Of a stretch of DNA of 64,000 nt, positions 53,444-62,358 are shown one piece after another. A program made the translations under genes and the position numbers. How positions within the stretch are numbered: the first letter of the stretch is position 1; each line of letters begins with the position of its first letter. Source of the DNA: an uncultured Prevotellaceae bacterium (GTDB lineage: Bacteria > Bacteroidota > Bacteroidia > Bacteroidales > Bacteroidaceae); the NCBI GenBank assembly GCA_900318585.1, contig ONKY01000083.1:1-64000 (forward strand). Reading direction: 5' to 3'. The notes beneath the pieces were generated by a model that searched no databases, was not told the DNA's origin, and saw nothing but the letters and a program-made list of their open reading frames with translations.

Positions 53444-56400
53444 TCACTTATTCACGACCTTTTCGGTCTTGATGGTACCGTCATCCATGTGCTTGCGCAT
53501 GATGGCGACACCCTTGCGGGCAGCGTTGATGCGGCGGCCATTGAGGTCGAACAGCTCGATGCGGCGTACCTTAACAGGTGTCACCGTGCTGACGTCAATG
53601 CCAGAGAGTACATCCTCGTAAGCCTTGCCATAGTCGAAGCCTTCTGCAGCAGCGGTAAGCAACAACTGCGTATCGTTGAAGAATGCGTGAGAGCTTGCAC
53701 CGGCCTGCACACCAATAAGCAGCTTGCCGTCAGTCACCAGGATATTCTCAATAATTACATTCTTTTCGGGGAATGCCTGTCCAACAACGGGGCAGTCAGC
53801 CTTCAAGGAATCATCCACGTTAGTGGAGGTGGCAGCAAAGATGTAGGAGCCTTCGGCACTTGCCTCATTGTCGCGCTCGCCAAAGCCCATCTTCAGTGTG
53901 TAGACACCTGCAGGCAGGTTCTCAACGTTCTGGCTCACGGTGAAATCGCCACCCCAGTTAGAGAACATGATGCCACAAGGAATCTTAGCGGTACCCAGGT
54001 CGCTCCAGCCGGTAGAAATGCCTCTGAAGTTCTGAACTGTCCAACCAGGAACGTTCTCCTCCGAGTAGTTGGTAGTAGGATTCAGGTCGTACAAGCACGG
54101 GTTCTTAATGAACGTAGTCATATTGTAGGTAGGAGTAACCTCTTCCAGAGTTGCCTCGTCAACAACACCGGTAAAGAGTGTGTTGTCAGCATTCTTCAGC
54201 TGGCTATACAGCTCCATCGTGATGCGCTTCTGGATACTCTCAGCCAGCGCGTCGTCATCGGTAAGTGCGTTGTCGCCAGCAACGATGAGTGCATCGTCCT
54301 CAGCTACGCCTAAGCTCTTCAGAGCCTCCACGCCCAAGCGAATACGTTCAACCAGTACAGCAACACCCGTGCAAGTGGCGTTCCAGTCACCCATCTTAGG
54401 CTCACCTACGGTGAACATACCCTTACCGCTGCGTGCCACCTCGCCATGACCAATAGCCCATGCAATGGCATCCTTCAGTTCTGCAACAGCATCCTTCAGT
54501 TCTGCATCGTCCTTCAGGATCTTGAACTCTAACGACTCTTCATCACTCTTTGTGATATACTTGTCGGCCATAGCCTTCACATTAGCAAAGACGTCGGTAG
54601 TGGCAAACTTTGTCTCACCATAGGTATTGATGATTTCCTGGATTGTGGCAGGCAGTTTGTCGTAGTCGTCGCAGAGCGAACGGTGATCGTTCATGAACTT
54701 TGTAGCTGCTTCAAGCTCAGCAGCAGCTTTCTGACAAACAGAAGGAGCCGTGAAAGTCACGCCGTCATACTGCTTGATGATATTGTCAAGCGCCGTGAAG
54801 GCAGAGCCATCGTAACGGGCGTCACTGTTAGCCTCGCGGGAAGCCTTGGCAGCATCCAAAGCACCGTTCACCAGTGCGAGTTCCTCTACACCAGGCACAT
54901 TGGGCACATACTTCACCAGCACGTTGGCCAGCAGAGCTTCCACATAACCACCAGTCTGCATTTCACCGCTACCGTTGGTGACGGACCATCTCAGGATAAA
55001 GTTGCCGGAAGTCTCGGGGATGAAGCTCTCGGCGAATGCAGTAGAGCCCTTCACAGCGTTCTTGCTACCATTCACATCAGGATTGTTCTCAATCTTCCAA
55101 GACTTCACAACTTCGCCGTCAGGATTGATGATGTCGAATACGAACCACTGGCCAGAAGCCTTCCAACGTGCGGTGTTGAAGGAAATCTTATACTTACTGT
55201 CTGCTACCAGCGGCAGCTCATAGCCTTCAATGCTACCATACTCAATGTAGGTGTTACGGGTATAGAGACCCTTGGTGAAGTCACCACCCTCGCCAAAATT
55301 GAATGTGCGGGGACCGCCGCTGTAAGCACCGCCTTCCGATGTACGTACCTCACCTTCCAGACCGTCGACAACCACCTTGAAGCCAACAGGGATGTAGCCC
55401 TCTTGTGTTTCGTTCATGTAAGACAGAGGCAGGATGTCTCTCGGCTGATCGTTCGGGTCAACAGTCACGGGACCGAAGCTCAGGGTCAAGGTATAGGTAC
55501 CCGACTCGCCAAGATCCTTGTCGCCCTTCACGTTGGAGAGCACCAGCTTGTAGATACCGTCAGCCAGGGCACCAGCCGCACGGCTCAGGGTGATGTTCTT
55601 CGAATAGCCCTCTGCAGGCGTCACAGTCAGCTTCTCCTTGCCGAGCTTAGCGTCAAGGGCCTTCACGTCAACAGCGTGATCGAAGGTAAACTTGAATTCT
55701 GTCAGGTCGTTGGGCAGGTTGAAGCCGCCGTCCTCAGGATCAGCAGAAACGATGGAAGGTGTACCATAGAGGTAAGAGAAGTGGTCAGCAATCTGCGTAC
55801 CGTCTTCAGCCGTTTCGTCATTGTATACTGCTACCAAGCCGGTGAAGCTGGGAATGGGCTCACCCGCATACTTACCACCGGTGAACATAATCTTGTGGGC
55901 ATCGTCCTCGGGGTTGACAAAATTGACAACCACCAAGTCCTGACCCTCCTGCTCGGGGAATCCCTCGTCAATAAATACCCAGAAGTATCCATCAGGACGA
56001 GCCTCGACAGACATCAGCGTCGTGGGTTCTCCGTTCACGGTGATGGTAACACAATCGTTCGGATAGATCAAGCGCTCACCACCAGCTGCCTTTACAAGAT
56101 CCTTGATGTTGTTCTCCTTACCAAAGGTGAAGCGAAGCACGTCTGACTCATATTCAGCTTTCACCTGAGCCAGCGGAGTGGGCTCCTCATATACCTGGAA
56201 GAGGATGTTGTCGAAGAAGAAATTGTTAGATGTCTCCTTGTCGTTATTAAGGTCGAATGCTATACTACCTAAGGCACCAATACCATTGTTACCAAAAGCC
56301 TCGTTGTGAGTAACTACACCCGAGAACTCATAGGTAGCCCATTCGTTGGTCACGTCAAAGCCGCCAATCGAGTTGTCGTTCTCGAAACCACTCTGCCAGT

Positions 56401-57253
56401 CGCGGGGGCGTCCCTGTGCACTAGTCGTAATACGTGCAGCGCGATCAGCCTTAATGTCCATGATGATTCTCCACTGTGTACCCTCTGCCAGAGGCTCGTT
56501 GGGCTTCAGGTAGAACTGTGTAGACCAGGTCTCAGTTGCATTTTCGTCGGAGACCACCTTACCAGCACGGCTACCGTCGGGACCTGCCCCGGCAACGATC
56601 TCAGGACGGTCGTTGGCGGTATTGCCGTTGTTCGGGCCATTCTTTGAAACGGGGAAACTCTCCAGGTCATCGCTTTCGAAGTCGCCATTGTTGATCATGT
56701 CTACCCAACCAGTGACAGGACGTACAGAGCCTTCCAGCTCAATCTTGCGGATGGTGCCGGCAGGGCTACCCCAACCCAGCTTGATGGCATTGATGTGAAC
56801 AAACTCCATTGACGAGACGTCGAGCACAGCCTTTCCGTCTTCGCCAATCGTCACGTTCTGCTCAACCGTCTGTCCGCCGTGGGGATCGGTACCGCCTTCA
56901 GCAGGTTCGGGACGATTCATCAGCACGCGAAGCTGCAAGCCGGGCGTACCCTCAAAGGTAATAGTCTTCGTTCCGGTTACGTCGGCATACCACAGGTAAT
57001 ACACGTTCGTGTTACCGTAAACCATGCCGCCTGCACCAAGACTTTCGTACAGTGCATAGGAGCAGCCGAAGGGACTGGTGGTACCGTCGTTGTTTGGACA
57101 GGGCTCAGGGTCGGCTACTACCTTGGCATCCTTGCCGAAGCCGTCCCATGCCTTGAACATGGCGGGATCGAGATCGGCCGTAACTGCCATTGCATTCGTT
57201 GCGCCCAGCACTATCATTGCCAGGGCAAGAATCATTTGGTAAGTTTTTCTCAT
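53444..57253 (-). CDS. Large secreted multidomain protein (1269 aa)
   Basis: No catalytic motif recognised. Signal peptide ends about NAMA (residue 23). An N-terminal beta domain (about 25-175), a CBM4/9-like jelly roll (about 185-355, NGDFESDDLE...FFFDNILFQVY), Ig-like strands (about 365-590), a beta-sandwich (about 600-790), a helical FIVAR-like region (about 800-1040) and a second jelly roll (about 1060-1210). The end (IELFDLNGRRINAARKG... GTIKTEKVVNK) resembles a sorting motif. Probably binds glycan at the surface. It lies between the HTCS and GH30-like genes on the same strand. Confidence 0.75.
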   Translation of the reverse strand: MRKTYQMILALAMIVLGATNAMAVTADLDPAMFKAWDGFGKDAKVVADPEPCPNNDGTTSPFGCSYALYESLGAGGMVYGNTNVYYLWYADVTGTKTITFEGTPGLQLRVLMNRPEPAEGGTDPHGGQTVEQNVTIGEDGKAVLDVSSMEFVHINAIKLGWGSPAGTIRKIELEGSVRPVTGWVDMINNGDFESDDLESFPVSKNGPNNGNTANDRPEIVAGAGPDGSRAGKVVSDENATETWSTQFYLKPNEPLAEGTQWRIIMDIKADRAARITTSAQGRPRDWQSGFENDNSIGGFDVTNEWATYEFSGVVTHNEAFGNNGIGALGSIAFDLNNDKETSNNFFFDNILFQVYEEPTPLAQVKAEYESDVLRFTFGKENNIKDLVKAAGGERLIYPNDCVTITVNGEPTTLMSVEARPDGYFWVFIDEGFPEQEGQDLVVVNFVNPEDDAHKIMFTGGKYAGEPIPSFTGLVAVYNDETAEDGTQIADHFSYLYGTPSIVSADPEDGGFNLPNDLTEFKFTFDHAVDVKALDAKLGKEKLTVTPAEGYSKNITLSRAAGALADGIYKLVLSNVKGDKDLGESGTYTLTLSFGPVTVDPNDQPRDILPLSYMNETQEGYIPVGFKVVVDGLEGEVRTSEGGAYSGGPRTFNFGEGGDFTKGLYTRNTYIEYGSIEGYELPLVADSKYKISFNTARWKASGQWFVFDIINPDGEVVKSWKIENNPDVNGSKNAVKGSTAFAESFIPETSGNFILRWSVTNGSGEMQTGGYVEALLANVLVKYVPNVPGVEELALVNGALDAAKASREANSDARYDGSAFTALDNIIKQYDGVTFTAPSVCQKAAAELEAATKFMNDHRSLCDDYDKLPATIQEIINTYGETKFATTDVFANVKAMADKYITKSDEESLEFKILKDDAELKDAVAELKDAIAWAIGHGEVARSGKGMFTVGEPKMGDWNATCTGVAVLVERIRLGVEALKSLGVAEDDALIVAGDNALTDDDALAESIQKRITMELYSQLKNADNTLFTGVVDEATLEEVTPTYNMTTFIKNPCLYDLNPTTNYSEENVPGWTVQNFRGISTGWSDLGTAKIPCGIMFSNWGGDFTVSQNVENLPAGVYTLKMGFGERDNEASAEGSYIFAATSTNVDDSLKADCPVVGQAFPEKNVIIENILVTDGKLLIGVQAGASSHAFFNDTQLLLTAAAEGFDYGKAYEDVLSGIDVSTVTPVKVRRIELFDLNGRRINAARKGVAIMRKHMDDGTIKTEKVVNK

Positions 57254-57317
57254 GTTAATACGTTTTTAGTTTATAAAATAGTAATGAATTAATAAAAGAT
57301 TTTCCGAAAATTCGGTG

Positions 57318-57325
57318 CAAAGGTA
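57318..57325 (-). promoter_or_regulatory. -7 box of the large secreted protein gene
   Basis: TACCTTTG on the minus strand, 64 bases before the ATG; -33 region has no TTTG, consistent with activator dependence. Confidence 0.6.
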
Positions 57326-57415
57326 AAACGCATTGTTGAGAGCGGCTTTCTTTTTTGTCTCATAGTGTTTCTTTTTCGTACAACATATTGAAAAGAGTAA
57401 AAAATAGTGCAATAA

Positions 57416-57570
57416 GGAATGAAAAGCACCGAGTTTCATTCCTAAACCAGTGGTTTGCGTTTCTAAACCACCGATTTACGATTCCAAACCAGTGGTTTGC
57501 GTTTCTAAACCACCGATTTACGATTCCAAACCAGTGGTTTACGATGCTAAACCACCGATTTACGAATATT
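57416..57570. repeat. 21-bp-period repeat array 2
   Basis: Opens with a 9-bp palindrome GGAATGAAA / TTTCATTCC around AGCACCGAG, then about three 42-bp units, each made of two 21-bp halves (TTCCAAACCAGTGGTTTGC and TTTCTAAACCACCGATTTAC types). Shares AAAGCACCGAGT with array 1. Units follow head to tail without spacers, so it is not CRISPR. Confidence 0.85.
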
Positions 57571-57679
57571 CCACCCCGTGGAATAAACCTGGGGCGCCCG
57601 TGTCTGAATGCCGAATTACGATACAACAAATTATCCGTTTCTTTCGCGCGTGTGCGCGCATTCTATGAAAGGAAACACG

Positions 57680-57753
57680 AAAACATCCCACCCATCCAAC
57701 CCATCCTACACCTAACCCCAGGTGTAGGATGGGTTGGATGGGTGGGATGTTTT
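57680..57753 (-). terminator. Perfect 34-bp inverted repeat, possible HTCS terminator
   Basis: Arms 57680-57713 and 57720-57753 pair perfectly around AACCCC; arms contain repeating CATCC/CCCA words. A4 and T4 edges give U-runs in both directions. It lies about 100 bases beyond the HTCS stop. The length is far beyond a normal terminator. Confidence 0.6.
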
Positions 57754-57852
57754 TGGATTAAGCTATATATACGCGCGCGTAAGAGTGCAGCTGTTTGTGT
57801 GGAATTCGTGCAAATTTTGGGGAATCAGCCGGTTTTTGTTCTGATGACTGTT

Positions 57853-60800
57853 TTAGGATTCGTTTCCGTTGGCATATTCCGAAGGCGCCACACCGAAATG
57901 TTTGCGGAAGAGGGTGGAGAAGTGGGCCAGGTTGGAGAAGCCTACGGTGTAGGCCACCTGGGTGATGTTCAGCTTCTGCTCTTTCAGCAGGCGGGCGGCC
58001 TGCTCCAAGCGGATGTTGCGGATGAATTCGCTGGTAGAGATACCCGTCATCTCCTTCATCTTGCGGTGGAGCTGGGCGCGGCTGATGCCAACCTCCGTAG
58101 TGAGCATCTCTACGTTGAAGTCGCTGTCGGCCAGGTTCTTATTGATGGCTTTCATGATGCGTTCCATGAGCAGCTCGTCGTTGCCTTTCACTTCGGGTGC
58201 TTCAATCTTGTCTGCCTGCTCCTGGGCGCCGGAGTATTTGCCTTTCAGTCTTTGTCGGCCCTGGATGAGGTTCTCTATGACCATGTGTAGCTCGTCCATG
58301 TCGAACGGCTTGGCCAAGAAGGCGTCGGCACCGTTCTCGAGACCCTCTAAGCGGTTGCCCACCTCGGCCTTCGACGTGAGCATAATGACTGGAATATGGG
58401 CGACGTTGATGTTGGTCTTGATCATTCGGAGCATGGTGAAACCGTCCATTTCCGGCATCATCACGTCTGAGACCACGGCATCGTAAGGGCCGCCGGTGAG
58501 TAGCTCTTTCAGACCATCACGACCGTTGGAGCAAAGCGTGAAGCGGTAGTAGCGGCCCAGCTCGGAGGAGATGTAGTTGCCAATCTCTGCGTCGTCATCA
58601 ACGAGCAGCACGCGGTGCTTGGTGCTGGAGGATTGGCTGTTTCTGATGACGGCTGTCGGCTGGGTGGGCTGGCTTTCGGTGCTGGCCGTCTCGAGCTCTT
58701 CGGGCTTCAGGTGAGCGTTGCCCAAAGGCAGGGTAACGGTGAACACTGAGCCGGTGGCATCTGTGCGATTGGCGGCGGCAATGGTGCCGTGGTGCATGTC
58801 CACAATCATCTTGCAGAGGTTCAGGCCGATGCCTGTGCCGCTGATGTTAAGCTTGCGGGAGTTGCTGCCTTGATAGAAGCGCTCGAACAGGTGCTTCAAG
58901 TTGTCCTCGTCCAGTCCTCCGCCGTTGTCGGTGACGATCAGCTGGAGAGATTCGCCGCTTTTCAGTTCTACGGCCACTTCGCCGCCGTCGTTGCTGTATT
59001 TAAAGGCGTTGGAGAGCAGGTTTGTGACAACCTTGTCGAACTGTGAGCGGTCAACCCAGGCGTTGAGCTGGTCAATACCGTCGTGCAGGAAGGAGAAGCT
59101 GATGCCACGCTCCTTGGCGTTGAACTCAAACATCTTGCAGATGCTGCCGATGAAACCGACCATTTCTGTCTCCTGACAGTGCAGGTGCATCTGTTGCTTG
59201 TCAATCTTGCGCACGTCGAGTATTTGGTTCACCAAATTCAGGATGCGCTGTGTGTTGTGCTCTATCGTGTCGACGGCCTCGCCTGCTGTCGTGGCATTTT
59301 TCACCTTCTTCAGTGCAGAGAGGATTATGGTGAGCGGCGAACGGATGTCGTGGGTGGCGTTGATGAGGAACTTCATCTTCTCCTCGTTGAGTTGCTGGTT
59401 GGTGCGCCTGCGCCACAGCCACCCGATGAAGCCTAATAGTCCGAGGAATCCTATCGTATAGAACATATACGCCCAAGTGGAAAGATACCACGGCGGCGTC
59501 ACCTTGACGGTGAGGGTCTTTACGCCAGAGTAGATGCCGGCAGAAAGGGCGCGCACCTCTATCTGGTAGCTGCCGGGCTGGAGGTGGCTCAGCTGGATGG
59601 CGTTCTGCCCCTCGGGTGTCTGTGTCCAGTCGCTGCCGCCAATACGGTATTCGTAGATGATGTTCGAGGGATTGGTATAGTCAAGCAGTGAGAACTCCAG
59701 GCTGATGGAATTGTCGAGATAAGACACGCGGAAGTGGTCACTTTCAATGACGGCGCGGTCAGTCACGCCGTCTCCGTTCGACTCAGTAAGCGTGTTCACA
59801 GGGTGACCGCCGATGAGAAATGCCGTCAGCTGGACATCGGCCAGTTCCTTGAGATTATTCTTCACCTCACTGGGACGGAAAACTGTGAGGCCGTCATTGT
59901 TGGCAAAGTAGATGGCATCGTCGTTAGTATGCAGACCTACGCTGTTGACATACTCTTGGGTAGTAAGGCCGTTGCCGCTGATGTGTCCAATAAACTTGTT
60001 GTCCTTTACGCTGTGCTGCCAGAGGCCCATGGGGGTGGAGCACCAGAGGTCGCCGTTGTTGGCCTGGATAATGTAGCCCACTACCTTGTCCTTCAGGGCA
60101 TCACCCTCGTTGAAGAGGACTGCCTCCGTCTGGCCTTGCTTATAGATGTACAGGCCTTGGTCGGTGCCGATGAGGATGTCACCGGAAGCCGTCTCGCAAA
60201 GCGAGCGGCACATGACATTGTTCAGCAGCTGGTGCCAGCCTAAAGGATGGAAGTTGTCACCCTTGGGGTCATAGCACGACACGCCATTGGACGTGGCTAA
60301 CCAGATGCGACCAGCCCTGTCGGGCATCATGGCCAGCACCCAGTCGTTGCAGATCCAGCCTCTAACGGAGTCTCTCATGTTGATGCTGAAGTTGCGCAGC
60401 TGGCGGGTCACAGGGTTATAGATGCAGAAGCCGCGGCCATAGGTGGAGATGTAGATGTTGCCGTCATCATCGCAAGTCATGTCGTTGAAGCGGTCGCAGT
60501 CGAACTCCACCTTCAAATCGGAGTGGCCCGTGAGTGGGTTGTAGGCATAGAGTCCGTTGACGGTGCCTATCCAGTATTGCTTCTGGCGGTCGCGGAAGAT
60601 GAATTCTGCCGATGGCGGGCACGCTGGACGTGCCACCACGCGTCCACGCTGGTCGAAGCCGAACACGCCGTTTCCCTGAACGGTACACCAGATGATGCCG
60701 TTGTCACTTTCGCATACTGATGTGACAGTGGAGCTGAGGCTGATGCCCTGAGCGGCAAAGCTCCATGTGTGGAACTGTGGCTGCTGGTGGGGTAGCACCA

Positions 60801-61749
60801 AAAGGCCCTTAGACTGGCATCCCACCCAGATGTTGCCCTGGGCATCCTGTGTAATGGCCCATACTTTGGCGGTGTTGAGGTCCACTTCGCTGGTTACGCA
60901 GTCCACGCGTTCCAATTTGTGACTGCCCTGCGGCAGGCGGAACAGCCCGTCGCCTCGCGTACCTAAATAAATATTGTTCTGGCTGTCTTTATAGGCATTG
61001 CTGATGGCGAAAACGTTATTGCCCATGACCGTCAGGTCGAAGTCATTGGCTTCAAAACTGTTGTTGCGGTACGTGTAAATACCACGCATACAGATGATGA
61101 GCACCTCATTGTCGCGTTCAATGATGCGTACGGCATTGCCATAGTTGGAGGTGAGCTGATGTAACTGGCCTCTTTGGTCTTTTACAGTTACCTTGTTGTT
61201 GAAACCTCGTTTCCAGATTCTGCCTCGTGAGTCTTCCATCAGCTGACTGTAGTAGCCGTTTTCCTCGGGGTTAGTGTAGAGGCTGTCGGGGTGAACCATC
61301 TTTCCGTCAATCAGCTCAAACAGGCCGTAGCCAGAGGTACAGGCCATCAGGCGCCCGTTTTTCCATTCGGTGACGTCCGTCACGCGTGGTCGAAGCCCAT
61401 TAGGGAAGTCGAAGTGCTGAAAAGCCTCGGTGGCGTAGTCGAAACGGTCAAGGCCCTTGGCCGTTCCCACCCACAGCTGGCCGTTGCTGTCGATGAACAG
61501 GCTGGCCACGGTATTGTTGCTGAGAGAGCCGGGTTGGTCGGTGTAGTGGAGATAGGTGGTGAAGCGGTAGCCGTCGAACTTGTTCAGTCCGTAGTCAGTG
61601 GCTATCCACATATAGCCGTAGCGGTCCTGGCAGATACCGTTGATCAGTCCGCTGGAGAAACGTGAGGAGGGATAGAAGCGTCCTGTCTGGGCGAAAGCCG
61701 TCGTCCAGACAATAAGACATATCATTAGGAGTTTTGCTCGATGTTTCAT
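57853..61749 (-). CDS. Hybrid two-component system sensor/regulator (HTCS)
   Basis: 1298 residues combining sensor and regulator in one chain. Signal peptide, periplasmic beta-propeller repeats (about 30-680; GYMWIATDYGLNKFDG, GQLWVGTAKGLDRFD), Y_Y_Y domain (about 690-780), membrane helix (about 785-805), HisKA with NATHDIRSP (phospho-His), HATPase (DNGGGLDEDNLKHLFERFYQG shortened), receiver with VVSDVMMPEMDG (phospho-Asp) and AraC-type HTH. Such proteins sense oligosaccharides and activate glycan genes. Start at 61749 chosen because the promoter lies at 61784-61814. Likely targets are the downstream secreted-protein and GH30-like genes. Confidence 0.95.
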   Translation of the reverse strand: MKHRAKLLMICLIVWTTAFAQTGRFYPSSRFSSGLINGICQDRYGYMWIATDYGLNKFDGYRFTTYLHYTDQPGSLSNNTVASLFIDSNGQLWVGTAKGLDRFDYATEAFQHFDFPNGLRPRVTDVTEWKNGRLMACTSGYGLFELIDGKMVHPDSLYTNPEENGYYSQLMEDSRGRIWKRGFNNKVTVKDQRGQLHQLTSNYGNAVRIIERDNEVLIICMRGIYTYRNNSFEANDFDLTVMGNNVFAISNAYKDSQNNIYLGTRGDGLFRLPQGSHKLERVDCVTSEVDLNTAKVWAITQDAQGNIWVGCQSKGLLVLPHQQPQFHTWSFAAQGISLSSTVTSVCESDNGIIWCTVQGNGVFGFDQRGRVVARPACPPSAEFIFRDRQKQYWIGTVNGLYAYNPLTGHSDLKVEFDCDRFNDMTCDDDGNIYISTYGRGFCIYNPVTRQLRNFSINMRDSVRGWICNDWVLAMMPDRAGRIWLATSNGVSCYDPKGDNFHPLGWHQLLNNVMCRSLCETASGDILIGTDQGLYIYKQGQTEAVLFNEGDALKDKVVGYIIQANNGDLWCSTPMGLWQHSVKDNKFIGHISGNGLTTQEYVNSVGLHTNDDAIYFANNDGLTVFRPSEVKNNLKELADVQLTAFLIGGHPVNTLTESNGDGVTDRAVIESDHFRVSYLDNSISLEFSLLDYTNPSNIIYEYRIGGSDWTQTPEGQNAIQLSHLQPGSYQIEVRALSAGIYSGVKTLTVKVTPPWYLSTWAYMFYTIGFLGLLGFIGWLWRRRTNQQLNEEKMKFLINATHDIRSPLTIILSALKKVKNATTAGEAVDTIEHNTQRILNLVNQILDVRKIDKQQMHLHCQETEMVGFIGSICKMFEFNAKERGISFSFLHDGIDQLNAWVDRSQFDKVVTNLLSNAFKYSNDGGEVAVELKSGESLQLIVTDNGGGLDEDNLKHLFERFYQGSNSRKLNISGTGIGLNLCKMIVDMHHGTIAAANRTDATGSVFTVTLPLGNAHLKPEELETASTESQPTQPTAVIRNSQSSSTKHRVLLVDDDAEIGNYISSELGRYYRFTLCSNGRDGLKELLTGGPYDAVVSDVMMPEMDGFTMLRMIKTNINVAHIPVIMLTSKAEVGNRLEGLENGADAFLAKPFDMDELHMVIENLIQGRQRLKGKYSGAQEQADKIEAPEVKGNDELLMERIMKAINKNLADSDFNVEMLTTEVGISRAQLHRKMKEMTGISTSEFIRNIRLEQAARLLKEQKLNITQVAYTVGFSNLAHFSTLFRKHFGVAPSEYANGNES

Positions 61750-61783
61750 ATAGTTATGGTAAGTATTTTGCAATATCTGGCGG

Positions 61784-61814
61784 CAAAGTTACAAAAAGTT
61801 GTGAGAAGAACAAA
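61784..61814 (-). promoter_or_regulatory. Promoter of the HTCS gene
   Basis: Minus strand: TTTG (61814-61811), 19 bases, TAACTTTG (61791-61784); 34 bases to the ATG. Confidence 0.75.
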
Positions 61815-61973
61815 ACAAATTCGTTTGTTTTTTCTGCCAAATACTGGTAAGTTCGTTTTTTTACCGCAAACATACAAAAATATACAGCAGAATCAGAGGA
61901 AAAACACGGAGAAACAGGTAGGAGTACTACTGGGAGCGTTGTTTCTTATCTTTTTCTATTTGTCTCATGATCC

Positions 61974-62013
61974 AAAAAAATAACGGCTGCCGGTATTCTC
62001 ATACGGGCAACCG
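61974..62013 (-). terminator. Intrinsic terminator of the candidate small RNA
   Basis: Minus strand: 13-position stem with one mismatch (CGGTTGCC...TAT / ATA...GGCAGCCG), loop GAGA, then TTATTTTTTT. No protein gene ends upstream of it on this strand, which is why a separate transcript is inferred. Confidence 0.75.
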
Positions 62014-62182
62014 CTTCATTAGTTTTACCATAACTAACTAAAATGTTTGCAAAATACTAACTACTAACTCGCTTGGCAAAGCCAAAATCTATAACTAACT
62101 TGTACTTATGAAGAATACGAATATATAATTGTTACATTACAATGCGCCCGCTGGCGTAAGTAAGAAACAAATTCTTTAATAC
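61974..62182 (-). ncRNA. Candidate small RNA of about 205 nt
   Basis: Minus-strand TACCTTTG (62194-62187) would start transcription near 62182. The transcript would include a TTGGC-TTT-GCCAA hairpin (about 62072-62084) and end at a strong terminator hairpin (62013-61984) followed by U7. It has no coding frame of note. Size suits a 6S-like RNA, but I could not match a known family by eye. Confidence 0.5.
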
Positions 62183-62186
62183 GGTG

Positions 62187-62194
62187 CAAAGGTA
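62187..62194 (-). promoter_or_regulatory. -7 box of the candidate small RNA
   Basis: TACCTTTG followed by GCA, the most common form of this box in the window; -33 element not clear. Confidence 0.55.
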
Positions 62195-62341
62195 CATTGT
62201 TTTTTTGAATAAGACTATTTTGCATGTATCGTGTATTTTATTTTTCGTAAAAACGCTATTTAAAAAGATTAAAGAATGAAAAGAAGAAAGAATTTTAGAT
62301 AATTTGATGGCTTTTTTCTGTCGTGAAAGAAAAAAACTGAG

Positions 62342-62349
62342 TACTTTTG
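62342..62349 (+). promoter_or_regulatory. -7 box of the DUF4294 gene
   Basis: TACTTTTG nine bases before the ATG at 62359, so the mRNA leader would be a few bases only. Confidence 0.55.
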
Positions 62350-62358
62350 CACCGCGAA

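Larger units (their letters stand above)
57254..57852. other. 599-base intergenic region rich in repeats
   Basis: Holds the promoter of the large secreted gene, repeat array 2, a short palindrome TATTCCAC-CCC-GTGGAATA (57567-57585) and the 34-bp inverted repeat. The frame that stays open across it on the plus strand continues antisense into the HTCS gene and is not a gene. No RNA gene recognised. Confidence 0.65.
61750..62358. other. 609-base intergenic region with a candidate small RNA
   Basis: No credible protein gene; the open frame at about 61741-61983 overlaps the HTCS promoter and has no ribosome site. It holds the HTCS promoter, a minus-strand promoter and terminator pair about 205 bases apart, several ACTAACT words and the DUF4294 gene promoter. 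Confidence 0.65.

Noticed and set aside
54683..56146. 487-residue plus-strand open frame
   Set aside because: Antisense to the large secreted protein gene, which has signal peptide, promoter and terminator.
57416..57570. CRISPR array
   Set aside because: Units abut with no variable spacers and there are no cas genes.
57355..58290. Long plus-strand open frame through array 2 and into the HTCS gene
   Set aside because: It is translated repeat DNA (NQWFAFLNHRF...) followed by antisense of the HTCS HTH region; no ribosome site or family match. The 21-bp unit simply keeps frames open.
61741..61983. 80-residue plus-strand open frame
   Set aside because: Overlaps the HTCS start and promoter, AT-rich, no ribosome site, ends in the small-RNA terminator.
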